DNA of 64,000 bases from an uncultured Clostridia bacterium (GCA_947589045.1 CANQBQ010000009.1:1-64000); one strand, 5' to 3'. Shown: positions 8,826 through 18,502, counted from the first letter of the stretch. The notes: generated by a model from the sequence alone, not told the origin. Made by a program: numbers and translations.

Positions 8826-11800
8826 TCATTGGTTTAAATACATGCTAACTTGATTCGGTAAACCGTCATCTTCTTTTTGAAGAATCGTCCAGTTTGTATA
8901 TCCTTTTTTGTCAAACCCATTGTATTTAATTCTAATTCTATCGCCAATTTTAAATAGTGCATCAAAATATATTTTCCCATCTGAGAGATTACGCGCATTA
9001 TTTATATGTATTTTATATTCACCAAGAATCCCGTCTATATTAAAATAAGCATAATAAGTCCGCAGAGTGCCGTTTTCATCTTGTTTCTCACCAAATCGTG
9101 TTATTATTGCATTATATTTTGTATCATCTTTCAATTCGAGCGAAGTTTTTACAATTTCCAAAATCTGCGTACAAATTTCACAATAATGGTTATATGTTTC
9201 TATATTGCCATAATTATATGGGTTTTGGCAAATATTTTCAATTTTTTCAACATTTTCCTTTGTTATTTCAGAATTGCCAAAGGAAATGTTACTATTTGTT
9301 GATAAATTATCAAATATTCGCCACAAATGGCGAACACCTACAATACCTTTACGTTTATTATATGTATTCAAAATTTCTTTTCGAAGCTTTGACATTTCCG
9401 TTAGAGCTTTTTTTATTTCCATGTTATTTTCTCTTATTTCTTCTTCAATTTTTTGGATTTCATCAGGTTTAGTATATTCTGCGGGGAATACAAAAGCCTT
9501 TATTTTTAATGATTTTTTTGTTTCTGTTGTTATGGTGCGTCTGCGGTCCATATAAGTGGGACTATCACGATAAGTTTTCCATGCTACATATAGCTGTTCT
9601 CCACTTATAATTTTAAGTTTTCCATTCACATCATACTGTAATGCGAGAATATAATTCGGCAATTCATATTCGAATTCGTTTACTTCTTTTTGTTGACCAT
9701 TTTCAAAATTATTCTTAATAATATTATTATCAAGTGTATTTGCCAAATATTCTTCTTTACGTTTATAACTATTAGAAGTTTTACTGTCATACTCAATTTC
9801 TACTGGAACAATATCCTCAAAAGCAACACCATGATAGCCATATTTTTCCGAACTAATAGCAGAGGCCGTATCATTATTATATTTGTATATATTGCCAAAC
9901 CAAGCAGGAAATTCCATACCATCATTTATATTTTTTATAAAGTTAAACTTTCCATTCATAATCTGTTGGATTATTTCTCTATCAGCTTCTAATTCCATAA
10001 GATAGTCCCACATAACGTCGTATATTCTCGTGCACACAAATTTAGCATATTCTCTGATTGACGGATGTGGCAATATTGCTTTTAATTGCATATCATTTAA
10101 ATCTCTTTCAATGGAATCAACCTTTTTTTCTTTAATCCAATCAATCATTTTGTCATGATTATGAAATCCGGTAAAAAGACGAGTTGCATATTTCACAGCA
10201 CAGTATGCGGTAAGATCCGGGCAGAATGACAGTGTTTTTATGATATGATAAACAAATATATTAACAGATTTATAATTTAACGTATTTGTAATATACTCTG
10301 TTTCGGTCAAATTTGGAAGTATTTTGCTGCGCATAAAATCAATAATATAAGAATAATCTTTAAGCACATCTTCATCATAATAAGTGCAAAGCGCAGCTTT
10401 CATTGGCAAGTCTTTTTCATAGTTCTCCCAAAATTTTTCATCTTGTGCGTAAGTAACAGCCAATTCTTTGGCTTTCTCTTTGAGCGTATTTGCATCTTTG
10501 ATTGTCTTTTGGTCGTTCGTACCTCCAATAGAATTCTCATCAGTATACTCAATATCCAATCTTTCAACATTATTGTTTTTTGCATAATGAAACAGAGCGA
10601 TTTTTATTTCATCACTCAATTTATCAAAAATTTCTTTAGATATGCAATATGATATTAAGTCATAAAGCGGTGATGTGTAACGTCCATTCTTTTTATTGTT
10701 ATTAAGTACAGAAATAAAGCCGCTTGTTATTTTTTTATTGTTTGGATCGTTAATTATTTCTATAAACTTATCTTTACCGATAATTCCGATAAAATTAGCA
10801 AATACCTGCACGCTGTCCATCCTTTCGTCTAATATTCCGTCAGGATTTTTCAAAAAGGCATTACACCAATAAATACAATCTTCATTTTTAACACTATTTT
10901 CGTTACAGCCAATCAGTGTTTCCACGGCATACAGTGACACATTTCGAAAACTTATTCTATCATTTTTGACAATGCGTGAATACGCGCATGACAATGCACT
11001 ATTAAAATACTTAATGACATCTTGATTATATTTATAATATTCATAAATCTTTATTATTACCAGCGGAGAAATTCTATCGTTTCCTGCTTCACCTTCACGT
11101 TTAAGGAATTTAAGTGTGGATTTATTGACGCTCTTAAATCCCAGAATTTTTTTATAATATTCTTGTCGTTTTTTCCACTCTTCCGGTTTTAATTTAATTT
11201 CATTGTATTTTTCTTTTATCTCCTCTATACTGTTATTTTGATTAGCATTATTCTGTGACGTTTGATTATTACACCATTTATCAAGATAATTATTAAAACT
11301 GTTATCATCATGGTTTTTGAAAAGAGTACACATTCTTTTCAAAAACGAATTCCCCACGCCGAGTAATAGTTTTGCAAGACGTCTTTTTTGTTGGCTATTT
11401 TCAGAATTGATGACACGTTGGATGGGGTTGTTAAATTTATTCCATACATCAGTGTTTTTTGAACGACATACATTCCAAACTTCCTTCCAAACGTTCACAT
11501 CAAGTGAGCCATTACCTATTATTTCACTCAAGCATCTGTCGCTCTGCTTTCCTAAATTCTCTTTAATCCATGTAACTGCTTTTTTCGAAAAAGCGGTTAT
11601 AAATGCATCGTACATTTCAAATTTCTCGAAAATCTTTTCTATGAATTTTTTTCGCTTTTCCGTTGAGCCTTCATCATTGCATGGAAATAAGTACTTTTTA
11701 TCTTTCTTTTCCACAAGCAAGCATAAATAATCTGAATCCAGATTGTTTGTTTCAGCTAAATGCTTTATTAAGTCATAAACGATTCTTTTATTATGATCGT

Positions 11801-13430
11801 CCCTCAAAAAGTTACCGTTATTCATGCAAATATAATTTAAATATTTTGAAATTGTAATATTAATTTCTATTTTGTTTTGACTTTGTTGCTCTCCCGGGTT
11901 TTCTATATGCAACGTTTCATCAAGATTATATGCGGCTTTAAGAATATCTAAGACCTCAGATATTCGCTTTGTATTAAATGCAGTTATATTACTTTTGCCT
12001 TTCTCATTCAGACGGACGTATACTTTTCCTTCTTCCATAGCAATCGAAAAATATGATAACAGGCTTTGCAAATTATCGTTATTCACATATTGAATGACCC
12101 CATCTGTCAATAATTGAAAATGGCTTCTATCAAGATAAGATGTGGCGTTATTCGGACTGCCGACAGCGTTATAAATAGCAATAAAGGTTTGCAATGTAAG
12201 AGGACAAGCGTTTTTAATTTCAAGTCCCTGCTGCAATGCATTGAAATCCCAGCGATACGTTTCTAAAATAGCCGCTATGTACGATATAAAGTTTTGAGTT
12301 TTGATACGACCGTTATCAGTGCCATAGATATCCAATTTGCGCAATTCAGTGTCAATTTCTCTGTATAAACCCAATTGGTTTCTTGAAAAATTTGATTGAC
12401 CATTGGTATTTTCTTCGAACGCTATTTTGATCGCTTCTATTGCTTCACGCATTTCCGAGGCATGTTGAAATCTCTTTTCCGGCATCTTATTTAGTCCCTG
12501 CCTTAAAAATTTCGCAGTTATTGTATTGAATATGTTATGCTGGATATTTGCATCATATTCAATATTGTCACCTTCAAATTTTTCTCCGGTAAGCATATAA
12601 TAAAAAATTGCCGCAACAGAATATAAGTCTGCCGAATATCCCAGTTCTTGGCCGTCGGGCTCTTTTCCGCTTAGATCTCCTAATTCCGGCGCGGAAAAAT
12701 TCTCTTTAGAGGTAAACACGCCGATATTACCATTGCGCGGAATAATGGTTTTTCCGTCTTTTTCTTCAATTTTCATCGCGCTGCCAAAATCAATCAACGC
12801 GACTCTTATATCTCCTTCTGTTGTGTCCTGAACATATATATTGTCAGGAGCAATATCCAAGTGTAGATAATTCCTTTTATGACAATGCTGAAGTACATAC
12901 AAAATTTTAATAATATATTCACAGCACTTGCTATCATTTAATATATCGGGATGTTCTTCTGCTTCTTCTATTATTGTTTCTAACGTTTTTCCACTAATGA
13001 ATGGCATTATAATATAAGCATTTTTTGCTCCATCTGTAGGTTTGCAATATGAACTATGATTTGGCACAGCATAAATCAATTCTTGTGACGAAAAATACCC
13101 ACTTTGAATTCCATCATCATTAAGCATCAATTTCCGATAAACTTCATTCTCATTTGTAAACATTTTTATAAGCTTCATAAGCTGTTTAAAAAGTTCTTGG
13201 TTAGATGAATATGTATCAATAATCCCATCTTTAGATCTTGTAGCCATTTTTGGAAAACATTCCTTTATAATATATGAAATTCTTGAGTCGTTTTCTTTAT
13301 GGGCTTTGTATACCAAAGAAAACCCACCTCGGGCGAGTATGGTATCAATAACATATTGATTATCTTGGCTATTTCCTGAAATAACTGTACCTTTAGTCAA
13401 TGCGGCTCTATTATCAATATTATCAGTCAT
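8826..13430 (-). CDS. Giant Ser/Thr protein kinase with ~1200-residue unknown C-terminus
   Basis: A 1534-residue protein. The N-terminal eukaryotic-like kinase domain (about 20-310) has a glycine loop ARGGFSLVYK (33-42), Lys56 in YIIKEC, HLD (190-192) in YLHLDIAPDN, DFG (214-216) and APE-like APEL (247-250), so it should be active. The HxDIAPDN variant lacks the usual catalytic-loop Lys but is common in bacterial kinases. The remaining ~1200 residues are mostly helical, rich in Asn, Lys and Ile, without membrane segments or recognised repeats. The end (FKIGDRIRIKYNGF...TNWTILQKED) looks like a small beta domain. The start at 13430 follows GGAGG. It overlaps the upstream pseudokinase by 8 bases and is markedly AT-rich relative to the host, suggesting acquisition. 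Substrate unknown. Confidence 0.8.
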   Translation of the reverse strand: MTDNIDNRAALTKGTVISGNSQDNQYVIDTILARGGFSLVYKAHKENDSRISYIIKECFPKMATRSKDGIIDTYSSNQELFKQLMKLIKMFTNENEVYRKLMLNDDGIQSGYFSSQELIYAVPNHSSYCKPTDGAKNAYIIMPFISGKTLETIIEEAEEHPDILNDSKCCEYIIKILYVLQHCHKRNYLHLDIAPDNIYVQDTTEGDIRVALIDFGSAMKIEEKDGKTIIPRNGNIGVFTSKENFSAPELGDLSGKEPDGQELGYSADLYSVAAIFYYMLTGEKFEGDNIEYDANIQHNIFNTITAKFLRQGLNKMPEKRFQHASEMREAIEAIKIAFEENTNGQSNFSRNQLGLYREIDTELRKLDIYGTDNGRIKTQNFISYIAAILETYRWDFNALQQGLEIKNACPLTLQTFIAIYNAVGSPNNATSYLDRSHFQLLTDGVIQYVNNDNLQSLLSYFSIAMEEGKVYVRLNEKGKSNITAFNTKRISEVLDILKAAYNLDETLHIENPGEQQSQNKIEINITISKYLNYICMNNGNFLRDDHNKRIVYDLIKHLAETNNLDSDYLCLLVEKKDKKYLFPCNDEGSTEKRKKFIEKIFEKFEMYDAFITAFSKKAVTWIKENLGKQSDRCLSEIIGNGSLDVNVWKEVWNVCRSKNTDVWNKFNNPIQRVINSENSQQKRRLAKLLLGVGNSFLKRMCTLFKNHDDNSFNNYLDKWCNNQTSQNNANQNNSIEEIKEKYNEIKLKPEEWKKRQEYYKKILGFKSVNKSTLKFLKREGEAGNDRISPLVIIKIYEYYKYNQDVIKYFNSALSCAYSRIVKNDRISFRNVSLYAVETLIGCNENSVKNEDCIYWCNAFLKNPDGILDERMDSVQVFANFIGIIGKDKFIEIINDPNNKKITSGFISVLNNNKKNGRYTSPLYDLISYCISKEIFDKLSDEIKIALFHYAKNNNVERLDIEYTDENSIGGTNDQKTIKDANTLKEKAKELAVTYAQDEKFWENYEKDLPMKAALCTYYDEDVLKDYSYIIDFMRSKILPNLTETEYITNTLNYKSVNIFVYHIIKTLSFCPDLTAYCAVKYATRLFTGFHNHDKMIDWIKEKKVDSIERDLNDMQLKAILPHPSIREYAKFVCTRIYDVMWDYLMELEADREIIQQIMNGKFNFIKNINDGMEFPAWFGNIYKYNNDTASAISSEKYGYHGVAFEDIVPVEIEYDSKTSNSYKRKEEYLANTLDNNIIKNNFENGQQKEVNEFEYELPNYILALQYDVNGKLKIISGEQLYVAWKTYRDSPTYMDRRRTITTETKKSLKIKAFVFPAEYTKPDEIQKIEEEIRENNMEIKKALTEMSKLRKEILNTYNKRKGIVGVRHLWRIFDNLSTNSNISFGNSEITKENVEKIENICQNPYNYGNIETYNHYCEICTQILEIVKTSLELKDDTKYNAIITRFGEKQDENGTLRTYYAYFNIDGILGEYKIHINNARNLSDGKIYFDALFKIGDRIRIKYNGFDKKGYTNWTILQKEDDGLPNQVSMYLNQ

Positions 13431-15012
13431 CGTTACATTCCTCCATGATTTGGTTATTATATGAACGTTGTAACCACTTTGTAAATTTGTCAAGCAATTT
13501 TTTAAAGTTATCAATGCGTTGTTCATTAGGAGGTCCTATTAATATTTGTCTTAAACAATACTCTATAGATTCATTTTCAGTATCATCAGTCACCATTGTA
13601 TTCCATATGCTAAGTTTACCCGCAACATCCGACAATGTAAAGATTGTGCGATAGGTGACTGGTTGTCCAAAAAGCAAATATGACAAAAGCACACCATAAG
13701 AATATATATCAGCCTGTCTCCAATCCATTGTATCATACGATGATCTTTGTGCTTTTTTAACCCAAGGAGCGCAATAGACACCCATATCGATAAAGGACTG
13801 GATAGCGTTGTTAATAACAGTACCCTCGGCAGCAAGATCTTTTGCTTCCATCAATCCGGTAATATATGGTATATATTCATTATGATTTTTTATAAGCAAA
13901 AAGGAATCATTTGTTAAGGTTCTTATATAAATATCTTTTTCATGAAGATGATTAATTGTATTCCCTATTCCTATGGCAATTTTCACACGATCGACTACAG
14001 GAAATGATGTATCATTTACTAAATCATCGTTAATATGCAGTGGTTTACTGTTGAAATATTGATATAAAATAATTCGATTAATGTCATTAGTCGTTATATT
14101 TCTTATTTTAGTCCTGCTTGAGTAAGGCATAAAAATATCATTACTATGATTTTCACAAATTTGGTTATATGTTGAAAAGAAATGATCAAGATCCTTCTTA
14201 GCGTCATTATATTGTTGAGCGTTATACAGTGTAATCATAGCATATTCATTACTGTTATCTATTTTTTTGTATATACCGCTTTTTGTAGTATATTTTTCAA
14301 ATTTTTTCTCTCGTATTGTTTCGCCGTTTTCAAGCACCCATTCCTCCACAGGCTCTAAAACAGGAATACGCGAATCATTAAACTCTCCACAATTAGATTT
14401 ATAAAGCTTCTTTAAAACTTCATAAATCACGCGAAGATAATAATCTTCATTTTCAATATCATTAAAATTCACATAAGCATTGTTGTTTTTTGCGTAGGTT
14501 TTTAATGCTCTTATTGTATTTGAATCTGCACCGGTGTGTAGAATCACATGACAAGAATATGCATAGATGTATATAAGTTGCTTACCTATTTTTTCAATAT
14601 CGCTATATCTGTTATATATGTCATCATTATATATGTATAAGCAGCACATAGCGAGGTTATGGGCTTTGGACCATGTATTAGCTTCAGCTTCTGATATCTC
14701 CATTACTTCGATTTGCATGTTTTTATAGAAATCACATATATTGTTATTGAAATCCCTATATCTGTTCTCATTAAAATAATAACGTGGTTCCGACCACCTA
14801 GTCTGTACATAATTTCTAAAGGCCATCCGATCATAATCGCTATGGTTTCTTATTGAATTAATTTCTTCATTAAATTCTTCTATAGCCAATCGCACATTCA
14901 ACATTGACGTTTGGAAATCCGTATAAGCATTTTTTTCGGCATTTTCAAGATAAAATTTCGCCATATCATTAGCAGCATGACAGCCGTTAAATAATTCTGT
15001 AAAATTACCCAT
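13423..15012 (-). CDS. Pseudokinase partner protein
   Basis: A 529-residue protein. The C-terminal ~200 residues follow the kinase C-lobe pattern but lack catalytic residues. INHLHEKDIYIRTLTNDSF stands where HRDxKPxN should be, YITGLMEA where DFG should be, and GVYCAPWVKK where APE should be. The following WRQADIYSYGVLLSYLLFG is a typical kinase segment (D-x-Y-S-x-G-V). The N-terminal ~300 residues are helical and unrecognised. AGGAGA precedes the ATG. Its end overlaps the start of the active giant kinase by 8 bases, so the two are co-translated. A regulatory or scaffold role toward that kinase is inferred. Confidence 0.7.
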   Translation of the reverse strand: MGNFTELFNGCHAANDMAKFYLENAEKNAYTDFQTSMLNVRLAIEEFNEEINSIRNHSDYDRMAFRNYVQTRWSEPRYYFNENRYRDFNNNICDFYKNMQIEVMEISEAEANTWSKAHNLAMCCLYIYNDDIYNRYSDIEKIGKQLIYIYAYSCHVILHTGADSNTIRALKTYAKNNNAYVNFNDIENEDYYLRVIYEVLKKLYKSNCGEFNDSRIPVLEPVEEWVLENGETIREKKFEKYTTKSGIYKKIDNSNEYAMITLYNAQQYNDAKKDLDHFFSTYNQICENHSNDIFMPYSSRTKIRNITTNDINRIILYQYFNSKPLHINDDLVNDTSFPVVDRVKIAIGIGNTINHLHEKDIYIRTLTNDSFLLIKNHNEYIPYITGLMEAKDLAAEGTVINNAIQSFIDMGVYCAPWVKKAQRSSYDTMDWRQADIYSYGVLLSYLLFGQPVTYRTIFTLSDVAGKLSIWNTMVTDDTENESIEYCLRQILIGPPNEQRIDNFKKLLDKFTKWLQRSYNNQIMEECNDD

Positions 15013-15059
15013 AATACTATTCTCCTATGCTAGCCTTTTATAAACAAATTATAATTCAT

Positions 15060-15097
15060 AAAAGGCGCGGTAAGTTTTTGTATTACCCACCGCGCCC
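15060..15097 (-). terminator. Terminator after the SLH/transglutaminase gene
   Basis: On the minus strand GGCGCGGT...TTACCGCGCC pairs (15064-15073 with 15083-15096, two bulged bases) and is followed by TTTTATG. It separates the secreted protein gene from the pseudokinase-kinase pair. Confidence 0.75.
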
Positions 15098-15104
15098 TGC
15101 CGGT

Positions 15105-16871
15105 TTACTTTGAGTAATTATTATATATACGATTTATCATGGCTACTGCTTGTTCAATTGTGGTATGGTCAAGTGGAGCCAACATATTATCGCCTACTCC
15201 CTGCATTATGTTATTATCATAAGCATACTGAACGGAATCAAACGCCCACGGTGCTATATCCATTGCATCATTAAAGCTATGGTATCGGTAATCCGCGACA
15301 TTAATTCCGGGACGCATAATTTTTATTGCCCGTACCAGCATAGTGCATATTTCCTGACGTGTTATTAAATTATACGGCATAAACTCAGTATCGGATTCTC
15401 CATTTACTATGCCTACGCTATATGCTTTTATTACACTTGGATTACTGGTATCCTCAAAAGGACAGTAACCGGGGATAATCGCCCCGCCTGTCATATTTTC
15501 GAATAGACGCACTACAAGATCACAAAATTCTTCTCGCCTTATATTTGCCTGATAACTGATGATTGTTGATTCGTCTATAAGACCGTTGTCAAGAGCGGCT
15601 TGTATTTCCGGCACGGCCCATTCGCTACGGTTTACGTATGGCACATCTGCATCATTCGATATACCCGTGTCAAAATCCGTATAGGGGTTGAATCCATTAT
15701 TATTAGAACCACCCAAGTCAGAACCTAAATTGCCGGAAACTCCACACAAATCACATACACCGGTATAATCATACCGGTGGTTTAAGCGTGCTGAAAAAGT
15801 GTTTCCATTGTATTTTATGCATTCATACGATTTTTGCTTGATGAATTCTTCTGCTGCGCTACCGACAGTGGCATTTATGATCAATTCATCGCTACAATAT
15901 GAGACTGCAGTATTGTATATACCATCAATATACCTCGGAATAGTTACATTTGTTATTGTACCCGCATCTTCGGGATCCTCTCCTATACCTGCAAGCCATA
16001 CCCCGTTTAAGCTATCTATAATACAGCATAAATTATCATCGGAAAATGCAATTTGAACAGCTTCATTAAAGCTGTCATAATCCTTGCTCACTTGGTTTAT
16101 GGTTGAATCAGCCATATACCACTCTCCGTCCACTAAAGCCAAACTCCATTGATGCCCGGCACTAGTAACAGATGCTGACGGTATGTCGGCAGCGGCAAGC
16201 ATAAAATTTGTCAAAATAGTAAATCCCATACAGTTACCGTGTCTATTATAAAATAGAGAATACACTCCATTTAGGCTATTCCCGGGAATGTCAAAGTACA
16301 CATATTCCATATTATTATAGACCCATTCGACAATGGCACATAACTTTTGATAATCCGTATTTTTATCTCTGGTGATATTTAGGACTGTCTCTTTAACCTC
16401 TTGAAAATCAGGGTTAGAAAAGTTATGTTCACGCATCATATACATTTGATAGCCCTCAAAGTGCCCATCGGCATTATAAACCTGTGCGCTATCATCAACA
16501 GGCCATGTTTCAGATAAATGCATCGGCATTAAAGATACAAGTTCCGCATTACTTTTTTCCAAATTGACTTCTTCATTTAATTCTAAGCTATTAAATGTAT
16601 TCTCATTTTCTCTCGCATATTTTGCAGATGTCGGATTACTATATTCTATTATTTTGAAATTAGTAGGTAGGATGTTTGCGTCATCAACCATCATACAATC
16701 GGGATTATATATTTCAATGTATTCCATATTTTCATATGACATAAAACCCTTATCGGGCAACCATTGTATACCATCAAAGTTTCCATTGTATACAGCTTCT
16801 GCTTGGACGATATGTATACTCATAAAAGTCATAATTATTGCCAACAAAAATGAAGTTCGGATTTTTTTCAT
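15105..16871 (-). CDS. Secreted transglutaminase-like protein with SLH domains
   Basis: A 588-residue exported protein. A signal peptide (about 1-25, cut after VQA) is followed by an unassigned region and a transglutaminase/protease-like core with a complete triad: Cys214 in GNCMGF, His240 in AGHQWS and Asp255 in WYMADS. From about residue 415 there are SLH-type repeats (VPYVNRSEWAVPEIQAA; FEDTSNPSVIKAYSVGIV; FNDAMDIAPWAFDSVQYA) that should tether it to the cell wall polymer. A Cys pair (CDLC) lies just before the linker. It has its own promoter and terminator but is embedded between kinase and phosphatase genes in the same AT-rich block. It may cleave or crosslink surface proteins; this is inference. 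Confidence 0.85.
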   Translation of the reverse strand: MKKIRTSFLLAIIMTFMSIHIVQAEAVYNGNFDGIQWLPDKGFMSYENMEYIEIYNPDCMMVDDANILPTNFKIIEYSNPTSAKYARENENTFNSLELNEEVNLEKSNAELVSLMPMHLSETWPVDDSAQVYNADGHFEGYQMYMMREHNFSNPDFQEVKETVLNITRDKNTDYQKLCAIVEWVYNNMEYVYFDIPGNSLNGVYSLFYNRHGNCMGFTILTNFMLAAADIPSASVTSAGHQWSLALVDGEWYMADSTINQVSKDYDSFNEAVQIAFSDDNLCCIIDSLNGVWLAGIGEDPEDAGTITNVTIPRYIDGIYNTAVSYCSDELIINATVGSAAEEFIKQKSYECIKYNGNTFSARLNHRYDYTGVCDLCGVSGNLGSDLGGSNNNGFNPYTDFDTGISNDADVPYVNRSEWAVPEIQAALDNGLIDESTIISYQANIRREEFCDLVVRLFENMTGGAIIPGYCPFEDTSNPSVIKAYSVGIVNGESDTEFMPYNLITRQEICTMLVRAIKIMRPGINVADYRYHSFNDAMDIAPWAFDSVQYAYDNNIMQGVGDNMLAPLDHTTIEQAVAMINRIYNNYSK

Positions 16872-16915
16872 TCTTATTCCTCCTCATATGAAGTGATTTT
16901 CAAAATTTAAACATT

Positions 16916-16944
16916 ATTTTACCATATCCGAGGTAAAATTTCAA
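16916..16944 (-). promoter_or_regulatory. Promoter of the SLH/transglutaminase gene
   Basis: On the minus strand TTGAAA (16944-16939), 17 bases, TAAAAT (16921-16916). GAGGAGGAATAAG precedes the ATG. Confidence 0.75.
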
Positions 16945-17262
16945 TGAGTTTTTATAAATTCCCGCTATTGCAATTCTTTAATTTTCTGTCACCATTCGTT
17001 TGGTGGCAATCTTATTGTTATAGAGCAGATTCGCTTAAATCGATATATCTCGATAATATTATCCTTGACACAGAATTATTTTTTATAGTGTTCTCAATTA
17101 TGTGAGACCGGATAATTTTAAAAATGTCATGTATTTGGAAATGCGCGACTTTTGAAACAGTAGAAATCACACTGACTTTTACTATTGGAAAAATATGCAA
17201 AATCAAAACAATACCACGCAAAAATCGGAGTCATGTTCAAAAAATTATAACACCAACATGTG
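16945..17262. other. AT-rich intergenic stretch
   Basis: About 320 bases between the phosphatase stop and the promoter of the secreted protein. Short open frames exist on both strands but lack ribosome sites and recognisable products. I see no RNA gene, hairpin terminator or repeat. Confidence 0.5.
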
Positions 17263-17964
17263 CTAGTTCGTATAAAATTCTTCACCTGTATCTAGGCATA
17301 TCGCTCCGAGCACTCCTTCGAAGCTGCATCCGCAGTCTATTGCAATATGGTTATTAGCCCTGTAAATGCGTCCCGGATTTGGATTGCCGGGTATTATTTG
17401 CGTCGGTGTGTGCCCCGATACAACAAATACATCATGTGAATAAGGTACACTATAATCAGGACGCGTAAATAAAAAATCATATGGAGAATAGGCGTTAAGC
17501 GGTTTATCAACGGAAAAACCCCTGATCCCAGAATGAACAAGAATATAATTATTCTCACCCACGGACACTTCCTCATAAAGACGAAAATCACCAATATAAT
17601 CTATTATGTCCAGGCGCTCTTCTTTGCCCAATGAATAGAATTCATCAATAGTAGGTCGAGCACCATTTAAAAGCCAATCTGTCAAAGCTTCAATCTGCTC
17701 GTTTCCAAGCGCGTTTATATTCTCATTGTCTATATTTTTCATTAGGAATTTAAGACAATACATCGCCATATACTCATGATTGCCAATAATAGGTATAACA
17801 TTTGAGCGATACATCATGTCGTGAAGTATTTTTATTCCATGTCTTCCTCTGTCAATTACGTCACCGAGAACATAAAGGGTATCCGCGCTACTCAAATGAA
17901 TTTTTTCAAGTATTTGTTGATATGCGTCATATTCGCCATGAATATCAGAAATACAGTATATCAT
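17263..17964 (-). CDS. PPP-family metallophosphatase (Ser/Thr phosphatase-like)
   Basis: A 233-residue cytosolic enzyme with the PPP signature in full: SDIHGE (6-11), GDVIDRG (34-40), GNHE (61-64), then SGHTPT and HSGIRG toward the C-terminus. The GDVIDRG/GNHE/HSG combination is that of bacterial PrpA/PrpE and PP1-like phosphatases and the related ApaH hydrolases. Because the same AT-rich block encodes an active kinase and a pseudokinase, reversal of kinase-made phosphorylation is the attractive reading; diadenosine tetraphosphate hydrolysis is the alternative. GGAGGAATTTAA precedes the ATG, and it has its own promoter at 17992-18020. Confidence 0.85.
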   Translation of the reverse strand: MIYCISDIHGEYDAYQQILEKIHLSSADTLYVLGDVIDRGRHGIKILHDMMYRSNVIPIIGNHEYMAMYCLKFLMKNIDNENINALGNEQIEALTDWLLNGARPTIDEFYSLGKEERLDIIDYIGDFRLYEEVSVGENNYILVHSGIRGFSVDKPLNAYSPYDFLFTRPDYSVPYSHDVFVVSGHTPTQIIPGNPNPGRIYRANNHIAIDCGCSFEGVLGAICLDTGEEFYTN

Positions 17965-17991
17965 TTAAATTCCTCCATTATAATTTATTCT

Positions 17992-18020
17992 ATTATATAG
18001 CACATCCCTATAAATTGCAA
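17992..18020 (-). promoter_or_regulatory. Promoter of the PPP phosphatase
   Basis: On the minus strand TTGCAA (18020-18015), 17-base spacer, TATAAT (17997-17992), 28 bases before the ATG. Confidence 0.8.
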
Positions 18021-18060
18021 ATGAATAGTGTCAGGTATATTTATTACACTAATAACATTT

Positions 18061-18148
18061 TATATAAGTTGTGTATTTAAAGCAAACTAAGCTGAGAGTT
18101 TGGAGCTAATCAGAGAGGTTTATTTGAAGTTGTTAAAGCTGTAAAAGC
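18061..18148. repeat. Repeat copy B, right edge of the kinase block
   Basis: Matches copy A (8337-8424) in direct orientation; the intact core is TTTAAAGCAAACTAAGCTGA and its continuation. The element lies between the AT-rich kinase block and the GC-richer sugar/restriction block. The 17965-18274 interval holds, besides this repeat, the phosphatase promoter and the hairpin at 18204-18245. Confidence 0.8.
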
Positions 18149-18203
18149 TGTAAAAGAGAGGCTTTAAATGGCGGTGCTTCTTTAATATAAATTTTTTGCC
18201 CGG

Positions 18204-18245
18204 TTAAGCAGTCACCTGCTTTTCAAAGTGGAAAGCAGGTGACTG
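18204..18245 (-). terminator. Hairpin after the HPr-like gene, with a 19-base sequence repeated at 25861
   Basis: A perfect 14-bp inverted repeat (18209-18222 with 18232-18245, CAGTCACCTGCTTT) lies just downstream of the minus-strand HPr-like gene, probably its terminator although the T-run is weak. The outer 19 bases (18204-18222) are identical to 25861-25879. Confidence 0.55.
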
Positions 18246-18274
18246 AAATATTCTGATTTTTATCGGATTGTATG

Positions 18275-18502
18275 TTATTTAACAAACTCATCAATTTCAG
18301 TGAGGAATTTATCGCAGTCGTCGGAATGGATTTCCGTTTTTATTGGTTTTGACAAATCCAAACTGAATATTCCCATAATTGATTTTGCATCAACAACGTG
18401 GTTGCCGACTGTCAAATCAACCTTAAAATCATATTTATTTACTGCATTTACAAATCCTTGAACGCTGTTAACAGAGCTTAGTAATATAGGAACTGTTTTC
18501 AT
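18275..18502 (-). CDS. HPr-fold regulatory protein lacking the active-site His
   Basis: A 75-residue HPr-family protein. The second half (VVDAKSIMGIFSLDLSKP) aligns with the HPr segment around regulatory Ser46. The first half has SSVNSVQGFVNAVNKYD where HPr has the G-x-H-A-R-P active site, so the phosphorylatable His15 is missing. It keeps the Ser46 region, as the catabolite co-regulator Crh does (Crh has Gln in place of His15). PEP-dependent phosphotransfer is therefore unlikely and a regulatory role likely. Its ATG overlaps the fructokinase stop by 4 bases (ATGA), so the two are translationally coupled. Confidence 0.8.
   Translation of the reverse strand: MKTVPILLSSVNSVQGFVNAVNKYDFKVDLTVGNHVVDAKSIMGIFSLDLSKPIKTEIHSDDCDKFLTEIDEFVK

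Noticed and set aside
17065-17089. TTGACA and TATAGT on the plus strand as a promoter
   Set aside because: The spacer is only 13 bases and no plus-strand gene follows.
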